64,000 bases of DNA, taken from positions 372,001 through 436,000 of the forward strand of contig CAWIQF010000001.1 in the NCBI GenBank assembly GCA_963838205.1, given 5' to 3'. The translations under genes were made by a program, and so were the position numbers. Position 1 is the first letter of the stretch. Every line of letters starts with the position of its first letter. The stretch comes from CAIVVT01 sp963838205. Lineage in GTDB: Bacteria; Acidobacteriota; Terriglobia; Bryobacterales; Bryobacteraceae. The notes under the pieces are model-generated. The model was not told the origin of the DNA. It was given only the letters and a program-made list of their open reading frames with translations, and did not search any database. Positions 32,993 through 40,780 of the stretch are shown one piece after another.

Positions 32993-34417
32993 TCAGACGC
33001 CGCCCAGGAGCTTGCCGTACAAGCTGGAGTAGGCGGCGGCCGAGACGGCCCACGAGAAATCCTTCTTCATTCCGCGGATCATTCGTTCGCGCCAGGCATC
33101 GCGATTCCGGTAGGCGCCGAGAGCCGCGCGCAGCGAATCATAGAGCGCTCCGGTCGAGTACCAGGAGAACTTGAAGCCGGTGTCTTCCTGAATCGTATCA
33201 TCCAGGCCGCCGGTGGCCCGGACCACCGGGACCGTACCGTAGCGCAGGCTGTAAATCTGGTTCAGCCCGCACGGTTCATAGGCGCTCGGCATGAGGAACA
33301 GGTCCGCGCCGGCTTCGATTTTGTGGGCCAGGGGGTTGTTGTATCCGATCCAGACGCCGACCTTGCGCGGGAGCCAGCGCTGCCAGTCGTTGAAGAGTTG
33401 CTCGTAGCGCCATTCACCGCTGCCAAGCACGACCAGTTGCACGTCGTTCTCCTCGAAGAAGGAGGCCAGTCCGGCGATCAGGTCGAAGCCTTTTTGCGAG
33501 ACAAAGCGCGACACGATGCCGATCAGCGGGCGCTCGGGATCGTCGGCGGGCAACCCGAATTCACGCAGCAATTCCAGTTTGCAGACGCGTTTCCCGGCCA
33601 GGTCCGCGGGCGAGTAAGCGGCAGGAATCAGCCGGTCGGTCTCGGGGCTCCACTCGGTGTAATCGACGCCGTTGAGAATGCCCGTGAGCGTGCCGGACTT
33701 ATGGCGCACCGTGGCATCGAGGCCGCAGCCGTATTCCGGCGTCTGAATCTCGCGGGCATAGGTTGGACTGACCGTGGTCAGCCAATCGGCCATCACCAGG
33801 CCGCCTTTCAGGATATTCAGGTCGCCGTGAAACTCCAGTTTGTCGGGCGAAAACCAGCCGCTGTTGAGCCCGAGGTCCCAGAAACAGCCCTTGCCATAGC
33901 GCCCCTGATAGCCGAGGTTGTGGATGGTGAGCACGGTGCGGACATGGTCGAAGACCGGGTTGGCGTGCTGCTGATCGGCCTTATAAACCGGCACGAGAGC
34001 CGACTGCCAATCGTGACAGTGGAGAATGTCGCAGGGGAAGACGGTCTGCGCGACGCCCAGAGCAGCCAGCGAGAGGGCCGCGAAGCGGCGATGATTGTCG
34101 CCGTACTCGCGGCCGCCCTCGTCGTACAGTCCGGGGCGGTCGTAAAAATACGGGGCTTCGACCAGGTAGTAGGTGACGCCGTTGTGCGCCAGCCGGCGAA
34201 TGTCCACGCGGTAAAAGAACCGGCCGGCGTAGAGCACCATGTTGTCGAACGCACTTTCGGTCTCATCCCAGGCGATGCGGGCGTAACGCGGCATGACGAC
34301 GGCCACATCGTGGCCCAGTTTCTGCAACTCTACGGGCAACGCTCCGACCACGTCCGCCAAGCCACCCGACTTGGCGAAGGGCGTCGATTCGCTGGCCACC
34401 ATCAGAATCCGGCTCAT
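32993..34417 (-). CDS. glgA: Glycogen synthase (ADP-glucose, GT5)
   Basis: A 474-aa enzyme that extends alpha-1,4-glucan from ADP-glucose. The N-terminal ESTPFAKSGGLADVVGALP includes the Lys of the KxGGL motif that binds ADP-glucose; the C-terminal half has GIVSRFVSQKGFDLI and the nucleotide-binding PSAYEPCGLNQIYSLRYGTVPVVRATGGLDDTI. Length is normal. It indicates glycogen storage. Divergent from greA. Confidence 0.95.
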   Translation of the reverse strand: MSRILMVASESTPFAKSGGLADVVGALPVELQKLGHDVAVVMPRYARIAWDETESAFDNMVLYAGRFFYRVDIRRLAHNGVTYYLVEAPYFYDRPGLYDEGGREYGDNHRRFAALSLAALGVAQTVFPCDILHCHDWQSALVPVYKADQQHANPVFDHVRTVLTIHNLGYQGRYGKGCFWDLGLNSGWFSPDKLEFHGDLNILKGGLVMADWLTTVSPTYAREIQTPEYGCGLDATVRHKSGTLTGILNGVDYTEWSPETDRLIPAAYSPADLAGKRVCKLELLREFGLPADDPERPLIGIVSRFVSQKGFDLIAGLASFFEENDVQLVVLGSGEWRYEQLFNDWQRWLPRKVGVWIGYNNPLAHKIEAGADLFLMPSAYEPCGLNQIYSLRYGTVPVVRATGGLDDTIQEDTGFKFSWYSTGALYDSLRAALGAYRNRDAWRERMIRGMKKDFSWAVSAAAYSSLYGKLLGGV

Positions 34418-34537
34418 CCACTACTCCTGAAAAATCGCGCTGGCGCGCGGGACCCGAATTGTCATCATACCTGCGAGGCCATGGCAGAGCCCGCCGGCGC
34501 GGCGCCGGGCGCTCGCATTTCCCGCCGCGCAGGCCCC

Positions 34538-34543
34538 TATAAT
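34538..34543 (+). promoter_or_regulatory. -10 box (TATAAT) of greA
   Basis: A perfect TATAAT overlaps an upstream ATG (34542) that could otherwise be taken for the start. Transcription would begin near 34550, leaving AGGAG (34553-34557) in the mRNA and making ATG 34572 the true greA start. No good -35 match was seen. Confidence 0.55.
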
Positions 34544-34571
34544 GAACTTGTCAGGAGTTACCACAGACCGC

Positions 34572-35048
34572 ATGGACGACCTCAAGAAGAGGATGCTGGA
34601 AGAAATAACGAAGCTGGAGCATGAGCTGCGCAATGAACTGCCCAAGGAGATTCTAAAGGCGCGCGCGCACGGCGATTTGCGGGAGAACGCCGAGTTTCAT
34701 GCTGCCAAGGAGCGTCAGCGGTACGTCGATTCCCGGCTGTCGAGCCTCAAATTGAGGCTGGCGGAGTTGTCGATGGTCGACTTGACGAAGATTCCGCACG
34801 ACCGCGTTGGGCTGGGCTCGAAGGTGGTGGTGCTGGATCTCGACAAGAACGAGGAGCTCCACTACCGGCTCGTGGCCAGCGAGGAATCGGATGTGGCCAA
34901 CGGCCTGATCTCGACCAGTTCACCGATCGGCAAGGGCATCTTGGGGAGGAAGGTCGGCGACGACGTCACGATTCCCATTCCCGGCGGGCAACGCAAACTC
35001 GAGATTCTCGAATTGACCACGGTTCACGACATCGCCGGCCCGGAGTAG
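34572..35048 (+). CDS. greA: Transcription elongation factor GreA
   Basis: A 158-aa factor that stimulates RNA polymerase to cleave backtracked RNA. The N-terminal coiled coil (MLEEITKLEHELRNEL...) carries the acidic tip region GDLRENAEFHAAKERQ, with the conserved Asp and Glu; the C-terminal FKBP-like domain contains ISTSSPIGKGILGRKVGDDV. The start at 34572 is set by the -10 box that lies upstream and by AGGAG. Confidence 0.93.
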   Translation: MDDLKKRMLEEITKLEHELRNELPKEILKARAHGDLRENAEFHAAKERQRYVDSRLSSLKLRLAELSMVDLTKIPHDRVGLGSKVVVLDLDKNEELHYRLVASEESDVANGLISTSSPIGKGILGRKVGDDVTIPIPGGQRKLEILELTTVHDIAGPE

Positions 35049-35068
35049 ATAGAATCAGGGGCGGCCCC

Positions 35069-35665
35069 ATGACGTTTACGCGAGCTATCGGAATTGGTTC
35101 CAACAAGCTGCTGCTACTGATCGTGCATGGGTTTGCGCTCTCGAAAATCCATCCCAATTTTCTCACCCTGATCGGCCTGTTGATCAACGTCTATGCGGCC
35201 GTGCTGTTGGCCTCGGGCCGGTTTGTGGTGGCCGCACTGGTGATCGTCGGCGCCGGCATTTTCGACATGGTGGACGGCCGGGTGGCCCGGGCGACCAACC
35301 AGGTGACGCTGTTCGGCGCGTTCTTCGATTCGGTGCTGGACCGCTATTCCGACTTGTTCTTGCTGATGGGGTTGCTGGTTTACTACAGCAACATCAACCG
35401 CAACTTCTATGTCGTGCTGACGGCGGTGGTGATGACCACTTCGGTGATGATCAGCTACACGCGCAGCCGGGCGGAGAACGTGATTCCCACGTGTAAGGTT
35501 GGCTTTCTGGAGCGGCCGGAGCGCGTGGTGCTGCTGATCATCGGCGGATTGATGGACCGCATGGCGCCCGTGCTGTGGGTGATCGCCGTGTTAGGGACGA
35601 TCACGGTGGTCCACCGCATGGTCTACACCTTCGAAGCGGCGAAGCGATTGGAAAAAACATCCTAG
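35069..35665 (+). CDS. CDP-alcohol phosphatidyltransferase
   Basis: A 198-aa inner-membrane phospholipid synthase with about six helices. The family motif is complete: FDMVDGRVARATNQVTLFG followed by AFFDSVLDRYSD, giving D-x2-DG-x2-AR-x8-G-x3-D-x3-D. It could be a phosphatidylglycerophosphate or phosphatidylinositol-phosphate-type synthase; the sequence does not decide. It follows greA by 20 bp. Its TAG stop is shared with acpS on the other strand through the palindrome CTAG. Confidence 0.88.
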   Translation: MTFTRAIGIGSNKLLLLIVHGFALSKIHPNFLTLIGLLINVYAAVLLASGRFVVAALVIVGAGIFDMVDGRVARATNQVTLFGAFFDSVLDRYSDLFLLMGLLVYYSNINRNFYVVLTAVVMTTSVMISYTRSRAENVIPTCKVGFLERPERVVLLIIGGLMDRMAPVLWVIAVLGTITVVHRMVYTFEAAKRLEKTS

Positions 35666-36039
35666 CCTTCGAGCAGTACCCAGGCCAGCGCCAGTTCCGA
35701 CGTGTGGGTCAGGGAGAGTTGGACCGTCTTCACGCCCAGCTGGGCGGCGATGGCGGCGGCGACGCCGTGCAAGACCAGAGTCGGGCGGCCTGAGGGCAGA
35801 TTGGCGACCTCGAAATCCTTCCACGTGACACCCCGGCTCCAACCCGTGCCGAGGGCTTTCATGCCCGCCTCCTTGGCCGCGAAGCGCGCGGCGAAGCGCT
35901 CATACTTGTTGGCCTTGCGCTCGACGTAGGCGATCTCATTTGCGGTGAAAACGCGCTGGACGAAGCGCGCGCCGTAGCGCTCGACGGAGGCGCGGATGCG
36001 CGCCACTTCGGCCAGATCCACCCCAGTACCGACAATCAA
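35662..36039 (-). CDS. acpS: Holo-[acyl-carrier-protein] synthase
   Basis: A 125-aa enzyme attaching 4'-phosphopantetheine from CoA to acyl carrier protein. The chosen start is TTG 36039, eight nt after GGAGG, giving LIVGTGVDLAEVARI; the Mg-binding Asp is in GVDLAEV and the Glu in RFAAKEAGMKALG. The frame stays open far upstream, but that DNA is antisense to cbiM. It converges on the phosphatidyltransferase, sharing the CTAG stop palindrome. Confidence 0.9.
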   Translation of the reverse strand: MIVGTGVDLAEVARIRASVERYGARFVQRVFTANEIAYVERKANKYERFAARFAAKEAGMKALGTGWSRGVTWKDFEVANLPSGRPTLVLHGVAAAIAAQLGVKTVQLSLTHTSELALAWVLLEG

Positions 36040-36292
36040 GGCGAATTCCTCCAGAGCTTCAGCATAGCCAAGCCGCGCCTGCGGGGGTCCAGGCGGAATG
36101 CGGGCGTGGCGTAGACTGCGCAGCGTGCCACGGTTTCTCACGCAGCGTGCAACGTGGTTGCGCTCGGGCAGCGGACCGGCCGAGCGCGGCTGGGGCGCTG
36201 CTGAAACGAATTCCGAAACCCGATTCAGGCATACGAATGTGAAAAAAGTGTGCGCAGGCGGCCGCCGGCGCGATAGGATGAGAAGCAGCGCA

Positions 36293-37201
36293 ATGCATAT
36301 TCCGGACGGATTTCTGGCGGCGCCGGTGTGGGGCGGTCTGTGGGTGGTGAGCGCCCCGGCCGTGGTGGCGGCAACGCGCCGCGCGCAGCGGGATCTCGAC
36401 GAATCGAAGGTGCCGCTGATGGGCGTGCTGGGGGCGTTCGTCTTCGCCGCCCAGATGGTGAATTTCCCGCTCGGAGCCGGCACCAGCGGCCACCTGCTGG
36501 GCGGCACGCTGCTGGCCGCCGCACTGGGTCCGGCTCCGGCCATCGTGGTGATGACGGCAATCCTGACGCTGCAGGCGCTGATTTTCCAGGACGGCGGCCT
36601 GCTGGCTTTGGGCGCCAACCTGTTCAACATGGCCCTGGTTGGCACGCTGGCCGGGTATTGGCCGTGGAGGGCGCTGGCCGGCGGCCGCTTCGCCAGGGCG
36701 GGGCTTTTCGCCGGCGGATTCTGCTCAGTGCTGGTTTGCGCATTGCTGTGCCTGGCCGAATTGTCCATCTCCGGGGTCCATTTCGGAGCGGCGGCCATGA
36801 GCCTGGCATTGGGAGTGTTCCTGGTCAACGCGATTTTGGAAGGGCTGATCACCGTCGCCGTGGCCGCTTCCCTGGACTCCATCCGGCCGGGTTGGCTGAA
36901 GGCTCCGGCCGGCACCGGACAACCGGTCCTGTGGCTGCTGCTGGGATTCGCAACGCTGCTGGCATCGGCTGGATTCCTGGTGGCTTCGACGCACCCGGAC
37001 GGCGTGCAGCATCTGGCCCAGGTGACCGGTCTGGCGTCGCACGAACGTATATTGTTCAAGGCCCCGCTGGCGGACTACGAAATCGCGCTGCCGGTTTCGG
37101 CCTGGATCAGAAAAGCGATCGCCGGACTGAGCGGCCTGCTGTTGACCGCGGCCGCATGCGTCGCGCTGGCCCGTTGGATCGGGCGCTGGCGCAGCGCCTG
37201 A
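36293..37201 (+). CDS. cbiM: Cobalt/nickel ECF transporter S-component, CbiM fused to a PDGLE domain
   Basis: A 302-aa membrane protein. It begins MHIPDGFL; the second-position His binds metal in this family, and AAQMVNFPLGAGTSGHLLGG holds the other ligands. The last third contains STHPDGVQHLAQVTGL and APLADYEI, the PDGLE/CbiN-type domain, so the usually separate small subunit is fused. ATG 36293 is selected because MHIPDG must be N-terminal. The operon continues with cbiQ and cbiO. No cobalamin riboswitch was recognised in the 250 bp upstream. Ni or Co cannot be told apart. Confidence 0.88.
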   Translation: MHIPDGFLAAPVWGGLWVVSAPAVVAATRRAQRDLDESKVPLMGVLGAFVFAAQMVNFPLGAGTSGHLLGGTLLAAALGPAPAIVVMTAILTLQALIFQDGGLLALGANLFNMALVGTLAGYWPWRALAGGRFARAGLFAGGFCSVLVCALLCLAELSISGVHFGAAAMSLALGVFLVNAILEGLITVAVAASLDSIRPGWLKAPAGTGQPVLWLLLGFATLLASAGFLVASTHPDGVQHLAQVTGLASHERILFKAPLADYEIALPVSAWIRKAIAGLSGLLLTAAACVALARWIGRWRSA

Positions 37202-37214
37202 ATGGATCTCTGCG

Positions 37215-37949
37215 GTGAAAAGCGGCACCCTGCGCAGGTTTCGGACTCTGGAGGATTGGAGCCGGGGAGGCTCCTGGCTGCACCGCCGCGATCCGCGCTT
37301 CAAGCTACTCTCGACGCTGGTTTTGCTCGCGGCCATCGCGGTGGCGCCCACTCGAAGTTTCACCGGCTTGCTGCTGGCTTCCGCGGTGGGCCTCGCAATC
37401 CTGTTCACGGCTGCGGTCGAAGCCGGCTTGCCGCCCCTGTCGATTCTGGCGCGCGGATGGGTCGTGCTACCGTTTACCGGGGTCTTCGCGCTGCTGGCCT
37501 GGCTTGAAGGGAACCCGCATCGCGCCGCCACGTTGCTCGCGAAATCGTGGCTCTCGGCGGTGACGGTCGTCGTGCTGATGGCCACCACGCCGCTCGATCG
37601 TCTGCTGGCCGGGATGCAGTCGCTGGGGGTGCCCCCGCTGCTCGCCTCGGTGGTGCAGTTCGTATGGCGCTATCTGCACGTAGCCCTGGACCAATTGCGG
37701 CGCATGCAGGTGGCGCGACTGGCCCGCGGGGGCGAGCGCCGTTTCGTCTTCGCCGCCGCCACGGTCGCCGTGCTGTTCGCCTCCAGTGCGGCGCGGGCCG
37801 AGCGCGTGCACCGGGCGCTGCTGGCGCGCGGCGGAGAAGCCCATTTCCTATTACTGGAGCCGCTGAGGATGCGGCCGGCCGACTGGTGTTTGCTGGGCGG
37901 AGCCCTAGGCTCGGCGCTGCTTCTGACGGCTTCTGGAGGATGGCAGTGA
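37215..37949 (+). CDS. cbiQ: ECF transporter transmembrane subunit CbiQ
   Basis: A 244-aa T-component with five to six helices that couples the CbiM substrate protein to the ATPase. It starts at GTG 37215 (TCTGCGGTGAAAAGC). The coupling-helix motifs are visible as MQVARLARGG and ERVHRALLARGGEA (the two A-R-G signatures). It sits between cbiM and cbiO; its stop overlaps the cbiO start as GTGA. Confidence 0.88.
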   Translation: MKSGTLRRFRTLEDWSRGGSWLHRRDPRFKLLSTLVLLAAIAVAPTRSFTGLLLASAVGLAILFTAAVEAGLPPLSILARGWVVLPFTGVFALLAWLEGNPHRAATLLAKSWLSAVTVVVLMATTPLDRLLAGMQSLGVPPLLASVVQFVWRYLHVALDQLRRMQVARLARGGERRFVFAAATVAVLFASSAARAERVHRALLARGGEAHFLLLEPLRMRPADWCLLGGALGSALLLTASGGWQ

Positions 37950-38641
37950 GCCACCATCAGCCGATCGTCGAAGTCCGCGGCCTGCGGTTCCGGTATGAAG
38001 ACGGCACTGAAGCGCTCAAGGGCGTCGATTTCATGGTGCATCGCGGCGAGCGCGTGGCCCTGCTGGGAGCGAACGGTTCGGGCAAGACGACGTTTCTGCT
38101 GCACCTGAACGGCATCCTGCGCGGTACGGGGTTCATCGAGGTCTGCGGCACGGAGCTGGCCGATTCCAGTCTGAAGTCGATCCGCCGCAAGATCGGATTC
38201 CTGTTTCAAGACCCCGACGACCAGTTGTTCCTGCCGACGGTGCTGGAGGACGTGGCTTTCGGTCCGCTGGAGCACGGCTGCCCGGCCGAAGAAGCAATCC
38301 GCAGAGCCCAAGCGGCGCTCGAACGAGTCGGCTTACAGGCCGAGGCCGCCCGCGCTCCGCACCGGCTCAGCGCCGGTCAGCGGCAGCGGGTGGCACTGGC
38401 CGGCATACTGGCCGCGGAGCCTGAGATCCTGGTTCTCGACGAGCCGACCACACACCTCGACCCGCCTTCGCGCGCGGCGTTTTTGACGCTCTTAGAAGGT
38501 CTGCCGCAATCGCTCCTGCTGGTCTCGCATGACGTGGCCTTCGCCGCGCGCCTGGCAAAGCGCGCCGTCTTCTTCGAGCAGGGACAGATTGTCGCCGATG
38601 GCCCGATCGATGAGATTGTCCGCCGGTTCGGCTGGGCCTGA
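37946..38641 (+). CDS. cbiO: ECF transporter ATPase CbiO
   Basis: A 231-aa ATPase driving Co/Ni uptake. The start chosen is GTG 37946, overlapping the cbiQ stop and 6 nt after GGAGG; ATG 37940 lies directly against the Shine-Dalgarno and is unlikely. Walker A is GANGSGKTT, the Q-loop is FLFQDPDDQLF (ECF type), the signature is RLSAGQRQRVALAG and Walker B is ILVLDEPTTHLD. Third gene of the cbiMQO operon. Confidence 0.93.
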   Translation: MSHHQPIVEVRGLRFRYEDGTEALKGVDFMVHRGERVALLGANGSGKTTFLLHLNGILRGTGFIEVCGTELADSSLKSIRRKIGFLFQDPDDQLFLPTVLEDVAFGPLEHGCPAEEAIRRAQAALERVGLQAEAARAPHRLSAGQRQRVALAGILAAEPEILVLDEPTTHLDPPSRAAFLTLLEGLPQSLLLVSHDVAFAARLAKRAVFFEQGQIVADGPIDEIVRRFGWA

Positions 38642-38807
38642 CCGGCGGCCGGCGGGCCGCACCCGGCCGCACCGCCTGAGTTCCACCCAGGGATTGGCCG
38701 CGCTGGCGGCTTGAGCGAGCGCGGGTGGCCCCCTCCGGAGTGCCTTGCGCGCACCGCCAGCCAGCCGATTGTGAGGCGGCACTCAATGGCCGCTGTTTCG
38801 TCCCACG

Positions 38808-39411
38808 CTACACGACTTCAGCGAAGCCCCAGCCCTCTGCGGTCTTATAGCTCTGCCCAAAGCCCGCGCCTACCGCGCCAGCCTGAATCTCGGCTGTGAC
38901 GGGATCAGTCGCGTTTTCCGGGCCATAGGTTCCATTTGCATTCTGAGCGATCTGGGTTGTCGATGCGCTCGCGGCGCTGGTGAGGCCCCCGGTGCCGGAC
39001 TTGGCCGCAGCATTCGAAGTGACGGTATTGCTGTCGTAATGATGGTGACCGTGATGCGATTCCGCCAGCTTGGGAACCTGCCCGGTTTGCGAGGCCTGCT
39101 GGAACTGAGTTCAACAGATTCTGGAAAAGCTGGGCCTCGAATCCACTGGACTGGCTGGCCATGGTGTTGAGTTGCGAGGCAATGCTCGAGGTCTGTTGTT
39201 TGAACTGTGCGGGGTCGCTGGTCGCCAGATTCTGGAGTTGGTTGAGAATCTGGCCAAACCCTGAGGCGCTCGCCGAATTGGCGCCGCTTCCGGAGCTGAG
39301 GCTGGAAATGGTCTGGGACGCGGAAAGTGAGTTTCTTTTTAAGTAATCGAGCTCTCCGGGTTGCTGCAATTGGGATCGACTGGAAGAGGGATCGATAGTC
39401 AAATTGGACAC
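38808..39411 (-). pseudogene. Frameshifted Ser/Ala-rich protein gene, function unknown
   Basis: From ATG 39411 the frame reads a Ser/Gln/Asn-rich protein (LSASQTISSLSSGSGANSAS, then FGQILNQLQNLATSDPAQF) up to about 39105. There it slips into an implausible Arg-rich tail. Dropping one base near 39103-39108 restores a continuous reading (FQQASQTGQVPKLAESHHGHHHY...GFGQSYKTAEGWGFAEVV) to TAG 38808, about 200 aa in all. The region is 604 nt, one more than a multiple of three. Composition suggests a low-complexity, perhaps surface or exported protein, without a signal peptide. Confidence 0.65.
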
Positions 39412-39743
39412 TGGCTGCTCCTTGCTGGGATTCTCGTCATCTCACTTGCCAGCCTGGCCTGCGCCAGGCGGCCGGACGACCCTCGCGGGTTGAGCGGCCC
39501 GGGAATGGCCATGAGCCGATGCACGAAAACCTCTCACGGCTCACGGCGCCCGAGGCACCGTACTGCCGCTGGTCTGTAGATCGTCCCAATCGGGCTGAAC
39601 CTGTAGTCTCGTAGCCGAAAGATAGCTAGCTTAAGACACGGGAGACAGACGGACGCCCCCCGCAAGGCGCAGAGGACACAGAGCGTGAATCGAGAGCGCT
39701 GTGCGCGCCTCGGACAGCGACGTCAGCCCCGGGGTTGGCGGCT
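39412..39743. other. Gene-free region
   Basis: These 332 bp lie between the frameshifted gene and the DHOD-like gene. No gene, repeat or RNA was recognised; the TAGCTAGCTTAAGACAC tract near 39625 stands out only by being AT-richer. Confidence 0.4.
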
Positions 39744-40754
39744 TCAGCGCGCGGTGCTCTTGAGCGTGTAGCTCGACAGCACCTTCATATAGTTGGCGCG
39801 CTCGAAGGCGGCGGGTTCGGTGACCGCCTGAGAGCTCATGCTGCCGCGCATCTGCTGGATCGATTCGTACTCGTGCTCCTCCATCCAGTCGGAGAGGTCC
39901 TCTTCGATCTTGCCAATGTATTCGGGCCCGTGGCGCAGCAGCGCCGAGGTCAGCATGGCCACGCGCGCTCCGGCCATGACGCTCTTCACCACGTCGGTGG
40001 CGCTGTGGACGCCGCCGGTGATGGCGATGTCGGGACGGATGCGGTTGTATAACAGCGCGGCCCAGTGGAGCCGCAGACGCAACTCGGACGAGTCGCTGAG
40101 CACCAGGTTGGGCACCACTTCCAACGCGTCCAGATCGAAGTCCGGCTGGTAGAAACGGTTGAAAATGACCAGACCGTCGGCGCCGGCCTCATCCAACCGC
40201 TTGGCCATGTTGGCGAAGGCCGTGAAGAACGGGCCCACCTTCACCGCGACCGGAATGCGGACGCTGGCCTTGACGTGGCTGACCAGGTCCGAGTACATCT
40301 CCTCGACCTTCTCGCCAGTCAATTCCAGGTCCGTGGGCAGGTAGTAGACGTTCAGTTCCAGGGCATCGGCGCCGGCCTGTTCCATCAGTTGCGCGTAGCG
40401 GATCCAGCCGCCCGTGGACACGCCGTTCAAGGAGGCGACGATCGGGACGTCGCAACTCTCCTTGGCCTTGCGAAGATGGTTCAGGTACGGATCGGGGCCG
40501 AGGTTGTAACTCACCATCTCGGGGAAATAACTGAGTGCTTCGCCGAAGCTCTCGGTGCCTTCGGTGAGGAAGCGGTCCAGAACGCCGCTCTCGCGCGTGA
40601 TCTGCTCCTCGAATAACGAGTGCAGCACAATCGCGGAGGCGCCGGAATCCTCCAGGCGGAGGATGTTGCCGATGTCCTTGCTCAATGGCGAGGACGAGGC
40701 TACGAGTGGAGTGCGGAGCTTGAGCCCCAGGTATCCGGTAGTCAGGTCGATCAT
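39744..40754 (-). CDS. Dihydroorotate dehydrogenase-like flavoprotein
   Basis: A 336-aa TIM-barrel FMN protein of the DHOD/PreA class. Recognisable are TTGYLGLKLRTPLVASSSPLS at the N-terminus, VPIVASLNGVSTGGW, DALELNVYYLPTD, PVAVKVGPFFTAFANM (FMN-binding Lys), and IAITGGVHSATDVVKSVMAGA near the phosphate site. The usual catalytic Cys/Ser loop of pyrimidine DHODs is not evident. It lies 26 bp downstream of nifJ, an arrangement common for this subtype, and may use ferredoxin-linked electrons. Its substrate is unknown. Confidence 0.82.
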   Translation of the reverse strand: MIDLTTGYLGLKLRTPLVASSSPLSKDIGNILRLEDSGASAIVLHSLFEEQITRESGVLDRFLTEGTESFGEALSYFPEMVSYNLGPDPYLNHLRKAKESCDVPIVASLNGVSTGGWIRYAQLMEQAGADALELNVYYLPTDLELTGEKVEEMYSDLVSHVKASVRIPVAVKVGPFFTAFANMAKRLDEAGADGLVIFNRFYQPDFDLDALEVVPNLVLSDSSELRLRLHWAALLYNRIRPDIAITGGVHSATDVVKSVMAGARVAMLTSALLRHGPEYIGKIEEDLSDWMEEHEYESIQQMRGSMSSQAVTEPAAFERANYMKVLSSYTLKSTAR

Positions 40755-40780
40755 GGCTAATTTCTCCTCGTGGCGCTTCT

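Noticed and set aside
36040..36292. Cobalamin riboswitch upstream of cbiM
   Set aside because: No B12-box or conserved core could be recognised by eye.
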